Source of the DNA: Takakia lepidozioides | Lineage: Eukaryota > Streptophyta > Takakiopsida > Takakiales > Takakiaceae | Direction of reading: 5' to 3' | NCBI GenBank assembly: GCA_030704615.1 | Contig: CM060731.1 | Coordinates: 21,392,001 to 21,452,000, forward strand | DNA length: 60,000 nt | In this document: positions 45,541-56,870 of the stretch, piece by piece | Layout of the letters: every line of letters starts with the position of its first letter | How positions within the stretch are numbered: the first letter of the stretch is position 1 | Position numbers and translations under genes: made by a program | Notes under the pieces: model-generated | Databases searched by the model: none | What the model was told of the DNA's origin: nothing | Seen by the model: the letters and a program-made list of their open reading frames with translations, nothing else

Positions 45541-46242
45541 ATGTGCCCTGGAGTATTTGTGACGAATTGCAGCGTTTGCTTGAATTTCTTCCAGCCACCG
45601 CGCTGCTACCTCCTCCATCCGGGAGCTATTGTCATTGAGCGTACTGCGCTACTCTTTTTCAGGGATGCCGTGCCGCCGAAATCCTGCTACTGCCCTTATC
45701 ATGGCCACGATTATGCTATGTTCAAACCACAATCAGGAGACATCATTGTCTGGCTTTCACTTTTCATAGACGCATCTGGAATCAAGCGGGAGTCTTTGCG
45801 CGCAATGGAGTATCTGGAGGGCTATTACCGCTTTGAGCGAGGTGAGGGCGAGGGTCAATGCGGTCCGTGGGTCCTGAAAATTGTTGACCTCGATATACCA
45901 AGGTGGAATGGGATGCCAGACAGATCACGCATGGCCTCACTTTGGCGCTGGAACTGCTGCCAGTGGACCAGGGAGGACGGCACCGGGGAACTCTATATTC
46001 GTGGAGTTCATTCCGCTTTTCCAGTGTATGGAGACATTCAGCTGAGTTGCGAAGACGAATCGCACGGGCACAAGAGGCCCACAGTGACCTTGTCGATGTA
46101 TGATGGTGGTATGATTGATGGGTATGACATTGTCGTCAGCTCCACCAAGGGCACCAGATCGACCGCACTGCAGTTTACCTCGAGATGCCGCATCAGTAAT
46201 GAGCTAGTTTTGAGGGCTATCGAAGTTCCGTCGACTTGGTGA
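45541..46242 (+). CDS. Unknown-family protein, paralogue B
   Basis: An open frame of 233 residues, paralogous to A over about 190 residues: CPYHGHDYAMFKPQSGDIIV, RAMEYLEGYYRFERGEGEG, LWRWNCCQWTREDGTGELYI, VTLSMYDGGMIDGYDIVVSS and ELVLRAIEVP. The N-terminus differs and is hydrophobic (CYLLHPGAIVIERTALLFFR). Conserved W/C/G positions include NCCQW and DGGMI, so a fold constraint exists. No catalytic signature known to me. Both copies are uninterrupted, unlike neighbouring transposon genes. Confidence 0.6.
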   Translation: MCPGVFVTNCSVCLNFFQPPRCYLLHPGAIVIERTALLFFRDAVPPKSCYCPYHGHDYAMFKPQSGDIIVWLSLFIDASGIKRESLRAMEYLEGYYRFERGEGEGQCGPWVLKIVDLDIPRWNGMPDRSRMASLWRWNCCQWTREDGTGELYIRGVHSAFPVYGDIQLSCEDESHGHKRPTVTLSMYDGGMIDGYDIVVSSTKGTRSTALQFTSRCRISNELVLRAIEVPSTW

Positions 46243-46499
46243 CACCCATGTAGAAGGAGGAAGGGCTTAGATTTGTCTAGAGCTGCTAAATGTGAGACAC
46301 CGTGTTCGATCAATAAAACAACCCATCGTACCTCACTTCTGTGTGCTTGTGTTTCATCGTGTTCAAGAACTGCCGTAATTGGCCCACTGTTTACAATTTG
46401 AGGTCTCATTTCTACAATGTGTCTGTCCATATGAATATACCAGAGTCAGCAATATCACAGTCCTGAGAAGAAGAAAATCCATGTATGAGTTGTAGGAAA

Positions 46500-47570
46500 C
46501 ATGTACACGCCGAAGCTCGAAAATTCGGCACCGCATTCCATTTTCTCCATGAAGCTTTTTCTGGCAGCTCCCTTTCCTCCGCTGTCGTCGTAACGGAAAT
46601 GCTGTACAACATTTCATTTCTTGACATGGCATTACCATACTTCGAATTTCAAATGCGGCGCCGCAACACCATATTCGACCTTGAACTATCCAAGCATGTC
46701 CAGTCGCTAATGCTTGTCCATGTCCATACTTGAAATGCGGCACCGCATTTCCATGTCCGTCATCGAAATTTCGTACCGGACAATGAAATGGGGCACAACA
46801 TTTCCGGAGAGCACAATGGAATGCGGTGCCGCATTTCCGTCGAAGGGTCTGGAATTGGACAAACAACGATGTACGTTCTGGAAATGCGGCACCGCATTTC
46901 CATGTCTGTCATCAAAATATCGAATCGGACAATGGAATGCGGTGCCGCATTTCCGTCCATCAAGACGGAATGCCCACACGGGTCTGGAATTGGACAAACA
47001 ATGATGTCTGTTTTGGAAATGCGGCGCCGCATTTCCCATGTTGGGCAATTGAAAGTTTTTATAGGACAATGTAAGTTTTTAAAGGACGATGGAATGCGGT
47101 GCCGCATTTCCATCAAAGGGTCTGGAATTGGGCAAACAACGATGTCCCTTTTGGAAATGCGGCGCCGCATTTCCATGTACGTCATCGAAATTTCTTATTG
47201 GACAATGGAATGCGGTGCCACATTCCCGTCTAGCATCATGGAATTGGGAGCCCAAGAACGTCGATGGGTCTGCAGTTGGAAAAATGTCCATCTCCAAAAG
47301 GTAAATGCGGCACCGCATTTCCATGTTCGACCTCCGCATTTCGATTTACATCCATGGAAGGAGCTGCCAATCGGCAAAACTGCCGTGTCGGAAACGGAAA
47401 TGCCATTTCCGTTTGTCCAAACAGTTTCTGATGTCCAAACCATGAATCGGAAATTTGTTCTTGCCTGGTTTTGGAAATGCGGTGCCGCATTTCCAAACGA
47501 GGTTTTTGCAGTTGCCACATTTCTTTTCAGACATTGAAATGCGGTGCCGCATTTCTGATTTTGGGAGGGA
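46500..47570. repeat. Palindrome array 3, different spacing
   Basis: About 14 palindromes with the same GGAAATGCGGNRCCGCATTTCC core or one-sided variants (GGAATGCGGTGCCGCATTTCC). Here they are separated by about 53 to 85 bp, not a fixed 53. Spacers are different in sequence, with recurring GGTCTGGAATTGGACAAACA and GTCATCGAAATTTC segments. It begins downstream of paralogue B. Confidence 0.85.
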
Positions 47571-47783
47571 CCAGGTTTGGACGATGTTGTCGTTTAGAAG
47601 CACATGGGAGAGGGGACATGAAGGACGGGGAGAATTCCATTTTATATACTCTGGAATTGAATTTAAATGTACAGAGAGTTCATTAAAATTGTATTAATCT
47701 TGAAAATCATCACTACTGTCGGCCTGTTCTTGACTGTCCTGCTCCGCCTCCACCCCATCATTGCCTTTCTCATCTCTAGCGGA

Positions 47784-49618
47784 CTAGTCGTTGGCCAGGC
47801 TTTCGAAAATCCCATCTTCACCTTGCGGAACCGACCATCTCACCTCCGTTGGCTCGTCGTCCTCCCTGTCTGCATCGCTCTCATCCGCTGAATCACATAT
47901 GAACTTTCGCACCCGTCTACCTGCCTCAGCTGTTGCTAACTCTTTCCTTATCCTTCTGTCCTCCCTAGCCCTCTCCAAAATCTGCTCTACTTTACTGGGA
48001 TTCTCACATCGTCTAATCGTTGTATTTGCGAGTTTAGCTGCATAACTAGGAAGGGAGTAGTCCTTCACCGGGCTCATCAGGAAGTCGGCCCTCGCAAAGA
48101 ACGGGACATTCTTCCTGGCAGGAAGTGTAGGCCTTACATGTTTCGACCCGGATCCTCCAATCCTGCATAAAACAATCACCATAGAGACCAATGAGAACCA
48201 CAGTCCGGAAATGCGTTTGACAAAAAATCACCCAGAAGGCTTTGCAAACTTACAATGTTTGCACTCACTCGTATTCCGGGTTCTCCTCGGCATCAATGTC
48301 CACTGTCTCTTCCTCCGACTCCGACGAATCCGAGGAGTCTTTGACTTCGATGGGAGCCTTCACATTCCGTTGCAGCCCTTCCAGATGGATTCCCAGACGC
48401 CTGTGTCCTCCTCGTAGGCAAAGAGGTGCCGGTCGGAAAACCGCCCAGCCCACATAGAGGCACCTGTTACAATGCCATCCACACATTATGACATGGCCCT
48501 TCAGATGTTGCAAATGAAAGCATAACGAGAGTTTGCAGAAAAACATACAACAAGATTATGCATACCTGTCCCACAGATGAGGTCGAGCACTGTGCCCTCC
48601 ACGTCAGTGCATGTCTCCATAATTGTCTGAATGAAGGCAGGGCTCCGAGTGCGTGAATACCGCAGGGGTTCAGTTGAAGTGAGGCTATGAGGGAGAAGTT
48701 CCGTGGGAACGTTGTTGAACAGGACGTCGTAATCGATGGGGTCGCAGTTCGGGTCAACCAACAATCCCTCCTTCCGGAAAGCAAAGGTGGAGTTCTCCTT
48801 CACAAAGCAGTATGCATCGAACTGCTTCGTCTGCATACACAGTGGGGAACGATTAGAAATCAAATGCGGCACCGCATTTCAGGACTCCTAAGAAAATGAA
48901 AGGACGAGTGCCAAGGTCGTAATTACCTTCTTCCCTTCCGACCAAAGGCCCAATGTGTTGATGCATGTTTCTTCTTCAGAATTGGGACGGCGCTCTTGCG
49001 GGTCCACTTCACAATTCATGTCTGCGTGTTTTTGCCTCTGCTCGCCAGGACAACCACACAGCCTCTGTCGTCCAACACCATGCGGGCGAGCCCAAATCCT
49101 TTCTTCCAAAAGTCCTCGGAGTACCTGTTCCAAGATGGCAAAGCTTGCAGTCCTTCCACAGGCTCTCCGTCTGGAATATCCAAGATGATCATATCGCAAG
49201 ACCAATCGGTGGAATTTCCGCCCCTCCTGCAATCCTTGCCTGCACACACCCTCTCAAAGAACGAGACCATCTTCAGAAACCCGGGGGTGTCGGAAGGCTC
49301 TTCGGCAGCCGCCTTCTTCAGTGCTCTGCCCTTCAGACCCTCCATGGTCTTCATGTATGCCAACTTGGCTGCCCGTCCATCCAAAGCCGCCAAGAAACTC
49401 TCATTCACACACTGGACTACTGTATCGGGATCCACTTTCGGCCTCTTCATTTCCACCGGCTCGAAAGGGTGCCCCCCCGGGGGGTTGAAGAGTGCCTTCT
49501 TTGCCGAGCCAGTTCTCGTCCCTCTCGTGACAACGGTGGGCACAGGGGATTTCGGCTGCGTCTCGGGGGGTGGGCTGGCTGCAAAGTCTCCATCAGAGTC
49601 CTCTTCCCCACCCTCTAC
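47784..49618 (-). CDS. Amino-methyltransferase-like gene, copy B
   Basis: Four exons on the minus strand: 48927-49618, 48566-48830, 48269-48463, 47784-48162, all with GT-AG ends. Exon 1 has STDWSCDMIILDIPDGEPVE, which sits where a DPPW/DPPY motif IV is found in DNA amino-methyltransferases, then ARMVLDDRGCVVVLASR. Exon 2 has RSPAFIQTIMETCTDVEGTV then LDLICGTG, and exon 3 ASMWAGRFSDRHLFAYEEDT, matching motif X-I-II. IV before I is the permuted beta-class order. Exon 4 ends acidic (DESDADREDDEPTEVRWS). Position IV reads LDIP rather than DPPY, so activity is doubtful. Exon 1 has a stop near 49016, and exon 3 a frameshift, so this copy may be a pseudogene. A palindrome sits in the intron before exon 2. 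Confidence 0.5.
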
Positions 49619-49639
49619 CTACACTATCTGTTTCTGCTT

Positions 49640-50140
49640 CTTCGTTTTGCGGTGCCGCATTTCTGTTCCTGTTGTTCATAATTCTCAATCAGAATGGAAA
49701 TGCGGTACCGCATTTCCGTTCCACCTTCACATACCGTGCTTGCTGGATGGAAATGCGTTACCGCATTTCCGTTCTGGAGAGTATGAAGGTCTCACCCGGG
49801 CGGAAATGTGGTGCCGCATTTCCGTTCTGGAATGTCGGAAAGTGCGACTCGGACGGAAATGCGGTGCCTCATTTCTTTTCCCTTTGTTCATGATTCTCAA
49901 TCAGAACGGAAATGCGGTACCGCATTTCCGTTCCACCTTCACATACCGTGCTTGCTGGATGGAAATGCGTTACCGCATTTCCGTTCTAGAGAGTGTAAAG
50001 GTTTCCCCCGGACGGAAACTCGGTGCCGCATTTCCGTCGCTCTGATGCATGACCAGGACGCAATACGGAAATGCGGCTCCGTGTTTCCGTCCAGCAGCAA
50101 TCGAAAGAATCACTCCGGACGGAAATCTGAAACCTCATTT
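49640..50140. repeat. Palindrome array 4
   Basis: About 9 palindromes of the GAAATGCGGYRCCGCATTTC family at about 53-bp steps. The sequence from about 49990 to 50310 is an inverted copy of 40440-40760, so the array belongs to the same duplicated block as array 2. It lies between the methyltransferase-like gene and MULE copy 2. Confidence 0.88.
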
Positions 50141-50320
50141 CCGCATGCTGAACCTGAATGGGTTGCATTGTTCCGAAACAACAGAATTGCGGCCAGTCTT
50201 GATGAGCACAACTAGGTTGTCTGACCGTTTTAACTAACAGTCCTGGCACTTGTCAGTGCGAACGCTCCTGTCCGTACCGAGAATACTGCTGGATCCACCC
50301 TCAGGAGAAACTGTCAAGAG

Positions 50321-53034
50321 ATGTTATTTCGTCGCCGATTCGGCCATCATTGTCAAACTTACTGGCTATGGAATCACACCTCCCACCTTCATGCATGTAG
50401 CTTGAAACTATACTTTCCACTTCAATGTGCGACTTCCAATCGTCGATGGACTCCGCATGGTGCCTGTGAGCCTTCGTCTGTCGCTATACTGAACCTCGCA
50501 CTTGCCAACTTTGTGCGGTGTTCGATGGCTCCGAATTCCTACGCTATAGTTTGCTGTCCTCCGCAACTTGGGAGAGCCTGGATCCCAAACAAGGGAGGAG
50601 TTTGCAAAGTGACTGAAACTTACCTTTGTTCTAAATTCAAGCTCAAACCGGGCACAATTTACTTGGAAGAAGAAAGGAAGGATGTTCCTGGACAGGTTGT
50701 CGAGACCATTGTCGTGCTAGGTAACGACGGAGGTTGCGGAATCGAATGGCACGTACCCCCATCAGACACCATCCTATACCGAGCTGTGGGAATGCCCATT
50801 CCCTTTCCGAATCAGTCGCTGCCCACACCATCCACAAAGGAGTCCGGAAACCGACAGGCGGCCACTACCAACAGAGAGGTATGCAACGATAATCATTCCC
50901 GACCTGGACCGTCAAGACCCTCCATAGCTTCTCGTGTGGACGTATTCGACATTTCCGACGATGAAGATGAGTGCATTGAGGTCCCTATGTCCTCCACACG
51001 GTCGTTCAAATCCGACATGGACGTCTCTGCAGGTGCTACGCAAGTACTCTCGAGCATAACTCCAACCCGGTCCATTGTGCAGCTCCTACGACAACATCAC
51101 CTCGATGGTTCTCGCTCCGAGCTGGCTGCTCTCGACTATGCCAAATTTCCGGTCAGGAAGGTAACGTATCTGCCTCCCGAAATCGATGGCAATGTCATCT
51201 TTGAGTTTCCACCTGTCACTTCCTCAAACAAAGCCTCAGGGATGTTAACAGACATGGATCGAAAGCATGACGGACACCCTTGGTGTGTGACGAAGACCAG
51301 TAGCTACGTTTTCTGCCCTACAGCCATATCATTGACTTCCAGGCCAATTTGTACCATGGGGTGCCTGGCAGATATTGTTCGTGTACGATACGTCCTCTGT
51401 GCGGGGAAGCTGAGGTGCCTGAATCCCGCCTGCTTCCACTTTCTTTCCAAATGAGGGCGGAGAAACGAGACGGATTGGACTAGCACAACGCATCATCCAT
51501 TCATTGTCTCCAGCCAAGCTCCTGCGGGTACTTTCAAGTGCGCACATTGCAAAGAACCACCAACGTGCATGTCCATGTGCAGAGCCAAGCAATATTACGT
51601 TATCCATTTGCTCCCGGACTTGACTAGAGCTTGCATACACGTTGGGGTCCACTGCCACCCCTTGGCGAGAGGCAACATGCGTGAGGCTGTGCAGGAAGCA
51701 CACGACATCATAAAAGAGGAGGTGAAATTGAGCCCCGGAGCAAGACCAAAGCAGATTCAGCTGAAGGCAGCCCACAAGATTGCTCTTGGAAAAATCATGT
51801 CTGAAGATGGTTCAGACCGAGTGCCCTTGAACGAAAAGGAGATGCTTGACCTGTTGGAGTCCGTCTCGCACGTTTGTAGTCCGAATGTGCGGAATCACAT
51901 CGTATCTTGCAAGCAGGAGTTCGGCCGGGGTCCGGACATGCACTCAATCCTGGAGGTGAAACGAATGACTGGATATGACTACATCCAAGGTAGCAGGTTT
52001 CCAGGGCAAGGCACCGAATCCGATCGTTGTTACATTTTCAAAATGTCGACGTGTGGGCCTGGGAGTGGAGTCGACTTGGTCACTCGCATGACAACTGGAA
52101 ACTTGTCGAATGCTTGGGTGATGTTTGATCACATCAAGCGAATTACAAACCATCAGTGGGTGACTATGGGTGCGCATGTTTATGACTATCACTCCAAGAG
52201 GCTCATGACGATTGCAATCTGCGAGATGAAAGGGGAGGACACACAGTCGGAGATGCATCTGTGGGAGGGCATAAACGAGCAGATGGCAAGGGCAGGATTG
52301 CCAGAGCCCAATTTCAGGGGATTCATGGCAGACAACGCTCAAGCCAACTGGGCAGCGGTGCGGCGTGTGTACGGTGAGGACCCCAATGTTCCAATGGAGG
52401 GGAAAGAGAGATCCTGTGGATTCCATTGGATGCAGAGTCTATCCCACTACACTACCAAATTTGTTGCTAGCTCATTCCAGGCTGAACACCGTGTCCTTTG
52501 TACGGCGTGGAAGGATGCACCCACATTTGATGACGCGGAGGTTAAGTTTGCTATCATCGAGGCTTGGTGGAACACGTCAGGTGCAGTGGAGACAACCAAT
52601 CTGGGAGCCTGGCACAGCTGGTTGGGGTGGTGGCATTTCCGGTATCGACAGTTCGGACAGTACATGCGGGAGGTATGATGCTGTCATTTTCGTGCAATTG
52701 TCTTTCTATTACGGACCTTTCCATTGGTTCCTCACCATTGTCTGTGTCCTTGTAGGAGTGGTGCTTGGATTCCGACACGGACATGCCGAACACGAATATG
52801 GCAGAATCAGTGCACTCCTCCTGGCGAGCGTCTTCTGCCGCACATCTGGTGGACATAGTGACGGCCACAACGGAGGACATCGACGTAGCAATCATGCAGC
52901 AAGCCACGTACTACAAGTTCCTGAGCGGGAAACAATGGGGCTTTGCCTACGAATGGCTCAAAATTCAAATGCATTTTCACTACCACCCGCCACGTTGCAG
53001 CGTGGTTTTCAGTTCATATTTGTACGATGCCTAG
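50321..53034 (+). pseudogene. MULE-like transposase, copy 2, truncated and lacking SWIM
   Basis: Inverted near-identical copy of 37.2-39.7 kb. First part 50321-51454 with VTETYLCSKFKLKPGTIYLE, a stop (TGA) at 51452, then 51569-52672 with the DDE core (MTTGNLSNAWVMFDHIKRIT, TMGAHVYDYHSKRLMTIAIC, GFMADNAQANWAAVRRVYG). The 83-bp intron is 52673-52755 and the third exon starts EWCLDSDTDMPNTNMAESVH. After GKQWGF (about 52943) it diverges and ends at 53032-53034, so the SWIM finger is missing. It carries an extra segment near 51304-51372 absent from copy 1. It keeps the base that copy 1 lost near the donor, so WHFRYRQFGQYMRE reads in frame. Confidence 0.75.
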
Positions 53035-53039
53035 GTCTC

Positions 53040-55100
53040 TAGTTGATTTTGTTGTCGGGGTGTGTAGAAGAATTCCACAAATTAATATGAGAGCCTCTAG
53101 CCGTCCAGAAAGTTGGAGGACCATGAATCAGAATGTCACATGCAAAGGATGTTGCACTGGTCCCACGAGCAGTTGATATCATGAAGAAGAATTGATTGTC
53201 TCTTTTCAAAATATCTAATCTAATAGATGCAAAACACACATCCCTCGTTTTATCTCCTTTAACAAACATATAAACATAAATCATGTGCAAAGCTATTGTG
53301 GTCGGCGGATCTTTTATGGGATTGGACACGCTTACAACAGCTTTTCCATAAGTGCTAGAGAGCTGTGACATGTCCAGACAATACGAGAACTCTAGGGCAT
53401 CAATCAAATGCAACTCCATCCAAACGGGACAAAGGTCGAGTTACTCAAATTAAAAAGATAGAGGAAAAAATTAACCTAAACATGGCCATAATGTAACATT
53501 AATTGAAGAATTTGTTTTAAATTGGACTGCATGTCATTCCTAGCCATGTGATATAGGTAGACCCTGCCCATTCATTTACTTTTGGGTTTTAGTACTTCCA
53601 TGTGCAAATAAACATTATTTTTGGGATTTGCATTACTTTGTGTAGTCTAGTGGAGGAGACAATAGCTCCATGAAGAGAAAGCACACAATATTTACAAGTG
53701 ACATGTTGTCATTTGCAATATATATATATATTTTGTGACGTTGCTTGTTTGTATAAGTACTTCATCTTGGTTATATGATATACTTATTATAAATGACCTA
53801 CATAATATTGGGGGGTACATGTGTCATGTACATTGTAGAAATAAAAATTAAATTATCAATTTTTATATGTATATATAAATGATGCTATATAATCTTTTAT
53901 ATTTCGTTTGTCACATCCTTGTGATTTTTTTATTGAGAACATTGCCTTGCATGTCTAGCAATACAAAACATTCTAAGTTTTATGAACACAATATTTCAAA
54001 CATTTATAAGTATTCAAGTAAAAAAATGCATTGACTATATATCTATACATCATCTCTAAATCATGCAGCCTATGTATAGGTCACTCAGGATATTTTTGAG
54101 TTCATGCGATACACATAAATGATCAATATAATAATAGGATGTGCATGTTAGAACTTAGAATGAATATTAAATTATAAAATCGAATATACATATTAAAATG
54201 ATATTTGCTATTCATTTTTTCATTTGATCTCCCAAATCCATGTGTCTTATTTAATTTAAAACAACTTATGCATGACAATGAAAAATATTCTACTTATGAG
54301 ACTCTGTACACATAAATGATCAATATAATAATAGAGGTATATGTAAGAATGAACAGGGAATTGTGATATTTTATATGCATTTATGACGGAGTCATGTAGT
54401 TCTGTCGAGAGATTGCGAGTTATCTATTCTAGGAAATTTTAGGGAAGAGTTCTTGAGCAATGCAAGCATTTCTGTGGGGCGGTAGATGTGCCTTGGACTT
54501 CTCATCATTGCCAAATCTATGTGTGCCTTGTGTTGAAAGGTGTTGGATTAGCTTTTGAAATAAATTACACTTGCAATTGTGAAGCTGTTAGGGCCCAGAT
54601 GCGCGACAGGTGGCAGGAAAGCAGGCGCAAATCAGTTGCCAAAGAAGAAATCAATGTGACCCGATGGAGGCAACTAAAACAGAACTTGGAGTCTAAGCAA
54701 GAGGTAGACTTCCCATTTCACATCTGAGTTGGATGTGTCTGAGTCAAGCTATCTTCCCTTAAAGCAATGTGCACAGAGACTAGTTCAGGCGTCCAAAATC
54801 TTCTTGCATGAGGGGGGTGTCTCATGAAACACAATCTGAATTATGCTCTTGGACAATGCCGGGTGTATAGCAGGGGCCAGCCTTGAGTCAATCTATACTA
54901 CAATTCCTGATATGACTACAGTTTCTAGACCTGTTCAGAGAATGGGGTGGGATCCACCCAAAGCAAGCCTCCCACCGACAACCCAACATTTCCAATCACA
55001 GAGATAACCCATTAAGGGGAGAGTAGGTGTGTACTACGAGGACCCTGCTCACCAACAAGTCTATGAGAAATTCTTCCATATAGCTATGCATCATGTGCAG
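53040..55100. other. AT-rich intergenic region
   Basis: Largely AT-rich with TATATA runs (53719-53732, 53860-53880) and no recognised gene. A 79-residue frame at 54488-54727 (MRDRWQESRRKSVAKEEINV) has no known domain and may be chance. Minus-strand text at about 55040-55100 could be a distal primase exon but I could not confirm it. Confidence 0.4.
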
Positions 55101-55156
55101 CCCTGACCACAAATGACAGCCAAGACAACGGTGACTAAAAGAAGATGAGTAGACAC

Positions 55157-56870
55157 CTACGTTCTCTTGGATGACAAACCCAAAAATGGACACCACGTCG
55201 ACCCCTATAAACCCATAGTACGTGCTCAAATCCAAAGTCCTCTACAAGAACAAATGAACAAAAGCATATTGAAGCCATTCCTGATATGTGCAGCCATGAG
55301 AAGCTTAGTTGCAGCTTCAAGACACAAAGGCTTAAGGAGAAGTGTGTTATTTGGAACCTCTAGAGGGCCAGGACCAAGTTTCACTGTGAAACTTTTAATC
55401 ACATGCATGCCTCAGCCACAATTACAAGCTCAACCAGAATCATCCCGTATCAGAACCTCCAAAAAACTATGTGTATGGGGAAAAGGACCGTTCCTCGTCG
55501 AAAAGTATTGATTGCGTAACATCATCAGCTACGATAGCATGTACCTGCATACATGTACATTCAATGAAAGAGCGACAAGTCAATGCGCCAGAGTACAATC
55601 TATTATAAGACCTTGTTGGATCTTGACGAAGTAAACTTAGAGGGGAAAAAAAATTAGACCTCTGAGAGCAGTATCCATAATTTTGATGGCAATTGTCCTG
55701 AGAGGCCAATATTATAGACATATATCTGCCCCGCTGCAACAATGGCGAATGTCATCATAGTCTATCATATCCGACCAGAACTACGACCCCTTCAGCACAG
55801 TTTTAAGACAACATGCCCTCTCAGAACGCAGCTTCATTCTTCTGCTTTAATTCATTGAAAGGGCGGGGGCATCCCCCTGATTGGGGTTGCATCACAAAGC
55901 CGATGTCCTGAATTTGTGCTTTAACTTTTTTCTATCATATTTTGTCCCATGGGCTCTCTCTCTCTCATGGGCCAAGACAAACAACGTCTTATGAGTACAT
56001 TCTCTCTCATGTGCAATAGTTTTAGTTTTTTCATATGCTTTTTTGGTTGATATATTTGTGTCACATGCACATAGAACTTTCAGATCAGGGCCAGAAGCTC
56101 ACAATGTCAAAAACAAGCTCCCTCTCCATAGGAGAGAAGACTCGGTCTGCTCCCAGGCTTGAATTATGCTGTCCTCTTAGCAGGCTGCAGCACCACTACA
56201 GTCAATCGGTATGTAGCCATAAACTGAGATGTAGTGAAGAGACAAGTCATCATCCTCACTGCTCCATGTCTGTAACGTCGAATTAAAAACCCAAGTTTAC
56301 ATCAAACAAATGACTTCATTTGTCCACTGGCTGTTCCTCTTGTAAAAGTTATTCACTCCATGAAAAATAACTATGTATTTGCTGACAGGTGCAGAAATTC
56401 AATGAAAGAATCAGGTAACCTTAAGTGGACTGCTATATTCATGGTTTCCCACAACTGAAGTAGCTACTGCTCAGTGATGGCTCCCCAAATACTACAAACT
56501 TGACGTAAGAATCTTACATCAACATTGTAAACAGCCCCTATGTCAATCTTGTGAGCGCACTTGTCCCTTGTGGCCACCTCCATCCCAACAGCATTGTGGA
56601 AGGACAAGTAACGCACATAGACGTCATGCTCCAAGGCGAACGAGAACTCCCTCCATGTGGAGTCGACCGATGAGATTATGGCCAGACATAAACTAGGTCC
56701 TGCAATTCACACTGTCAGACCATCCAAGACTTACCATAATAAAACCGCAAATAGTGAGGGCTAAATCCTTCACACAACTGGCGGGTTTCTGCAGTGTCTT
56801 TATTCGCATCATCGTTCTCGTCAAACTCCGCGCGGTCCTCATCCATGGGCTCGGGGGGTTGTTTTCCCAT
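55157..56870 (-). pseudogene. DNA primase small subunit gene (PRIM1/POLA3-like), incomplete
   Basis: Exons on the minus strand: 56735-56870 (MGKQPPEPMDEDRAEFDEND... CEGFSPHYLRFYYG), 56518-56699 (WREFSFALEHDVYVRYLSFH, HKIDIGAVYNVD; the 35-bp intron between them is very short), about 56107-56157 (DRVFSPMERELVFDI), 55660-about 55770 (DMIDYDDIRHCCSGADIC, then a TAA, then TIAIKIMDTALR) and 55157-55241 ([21 protein letters not shown]). These match the primase catalytic subunit, which makes RNA primers with DNA polymerase alpha. The DMIDYDD strand would carry catalytic Asp residues. The stop in the middle exon, a poor acceptor before it, a missing exon after NVD, and lack of distal exons suggest decay, though unread exons are possible. 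Confidence 0.65.
55965..56012 (+). mobile_element. LINE 3'-terminus remnant
   Basis: Contains GACAAACAACGTCTTATGAG followed by TACATTCTCTCTC, the LINE 3' end seen at 6.5, 7.5 and 32.7 kb, with the TC tail. It lies between primase exons. Confidence 0.55.

Noticed and set aside
48996-50045. Plus-strand ORF of 349 residues
   Set aside because: Its first half is antisense to the methyltransferase-like exon 48927-49618 and its second half is palindrome array translation.
54488-54727. 79-residue ORF as a gene
   Set aside because: No domain, no splice or homology evidence; could be chance in this region.
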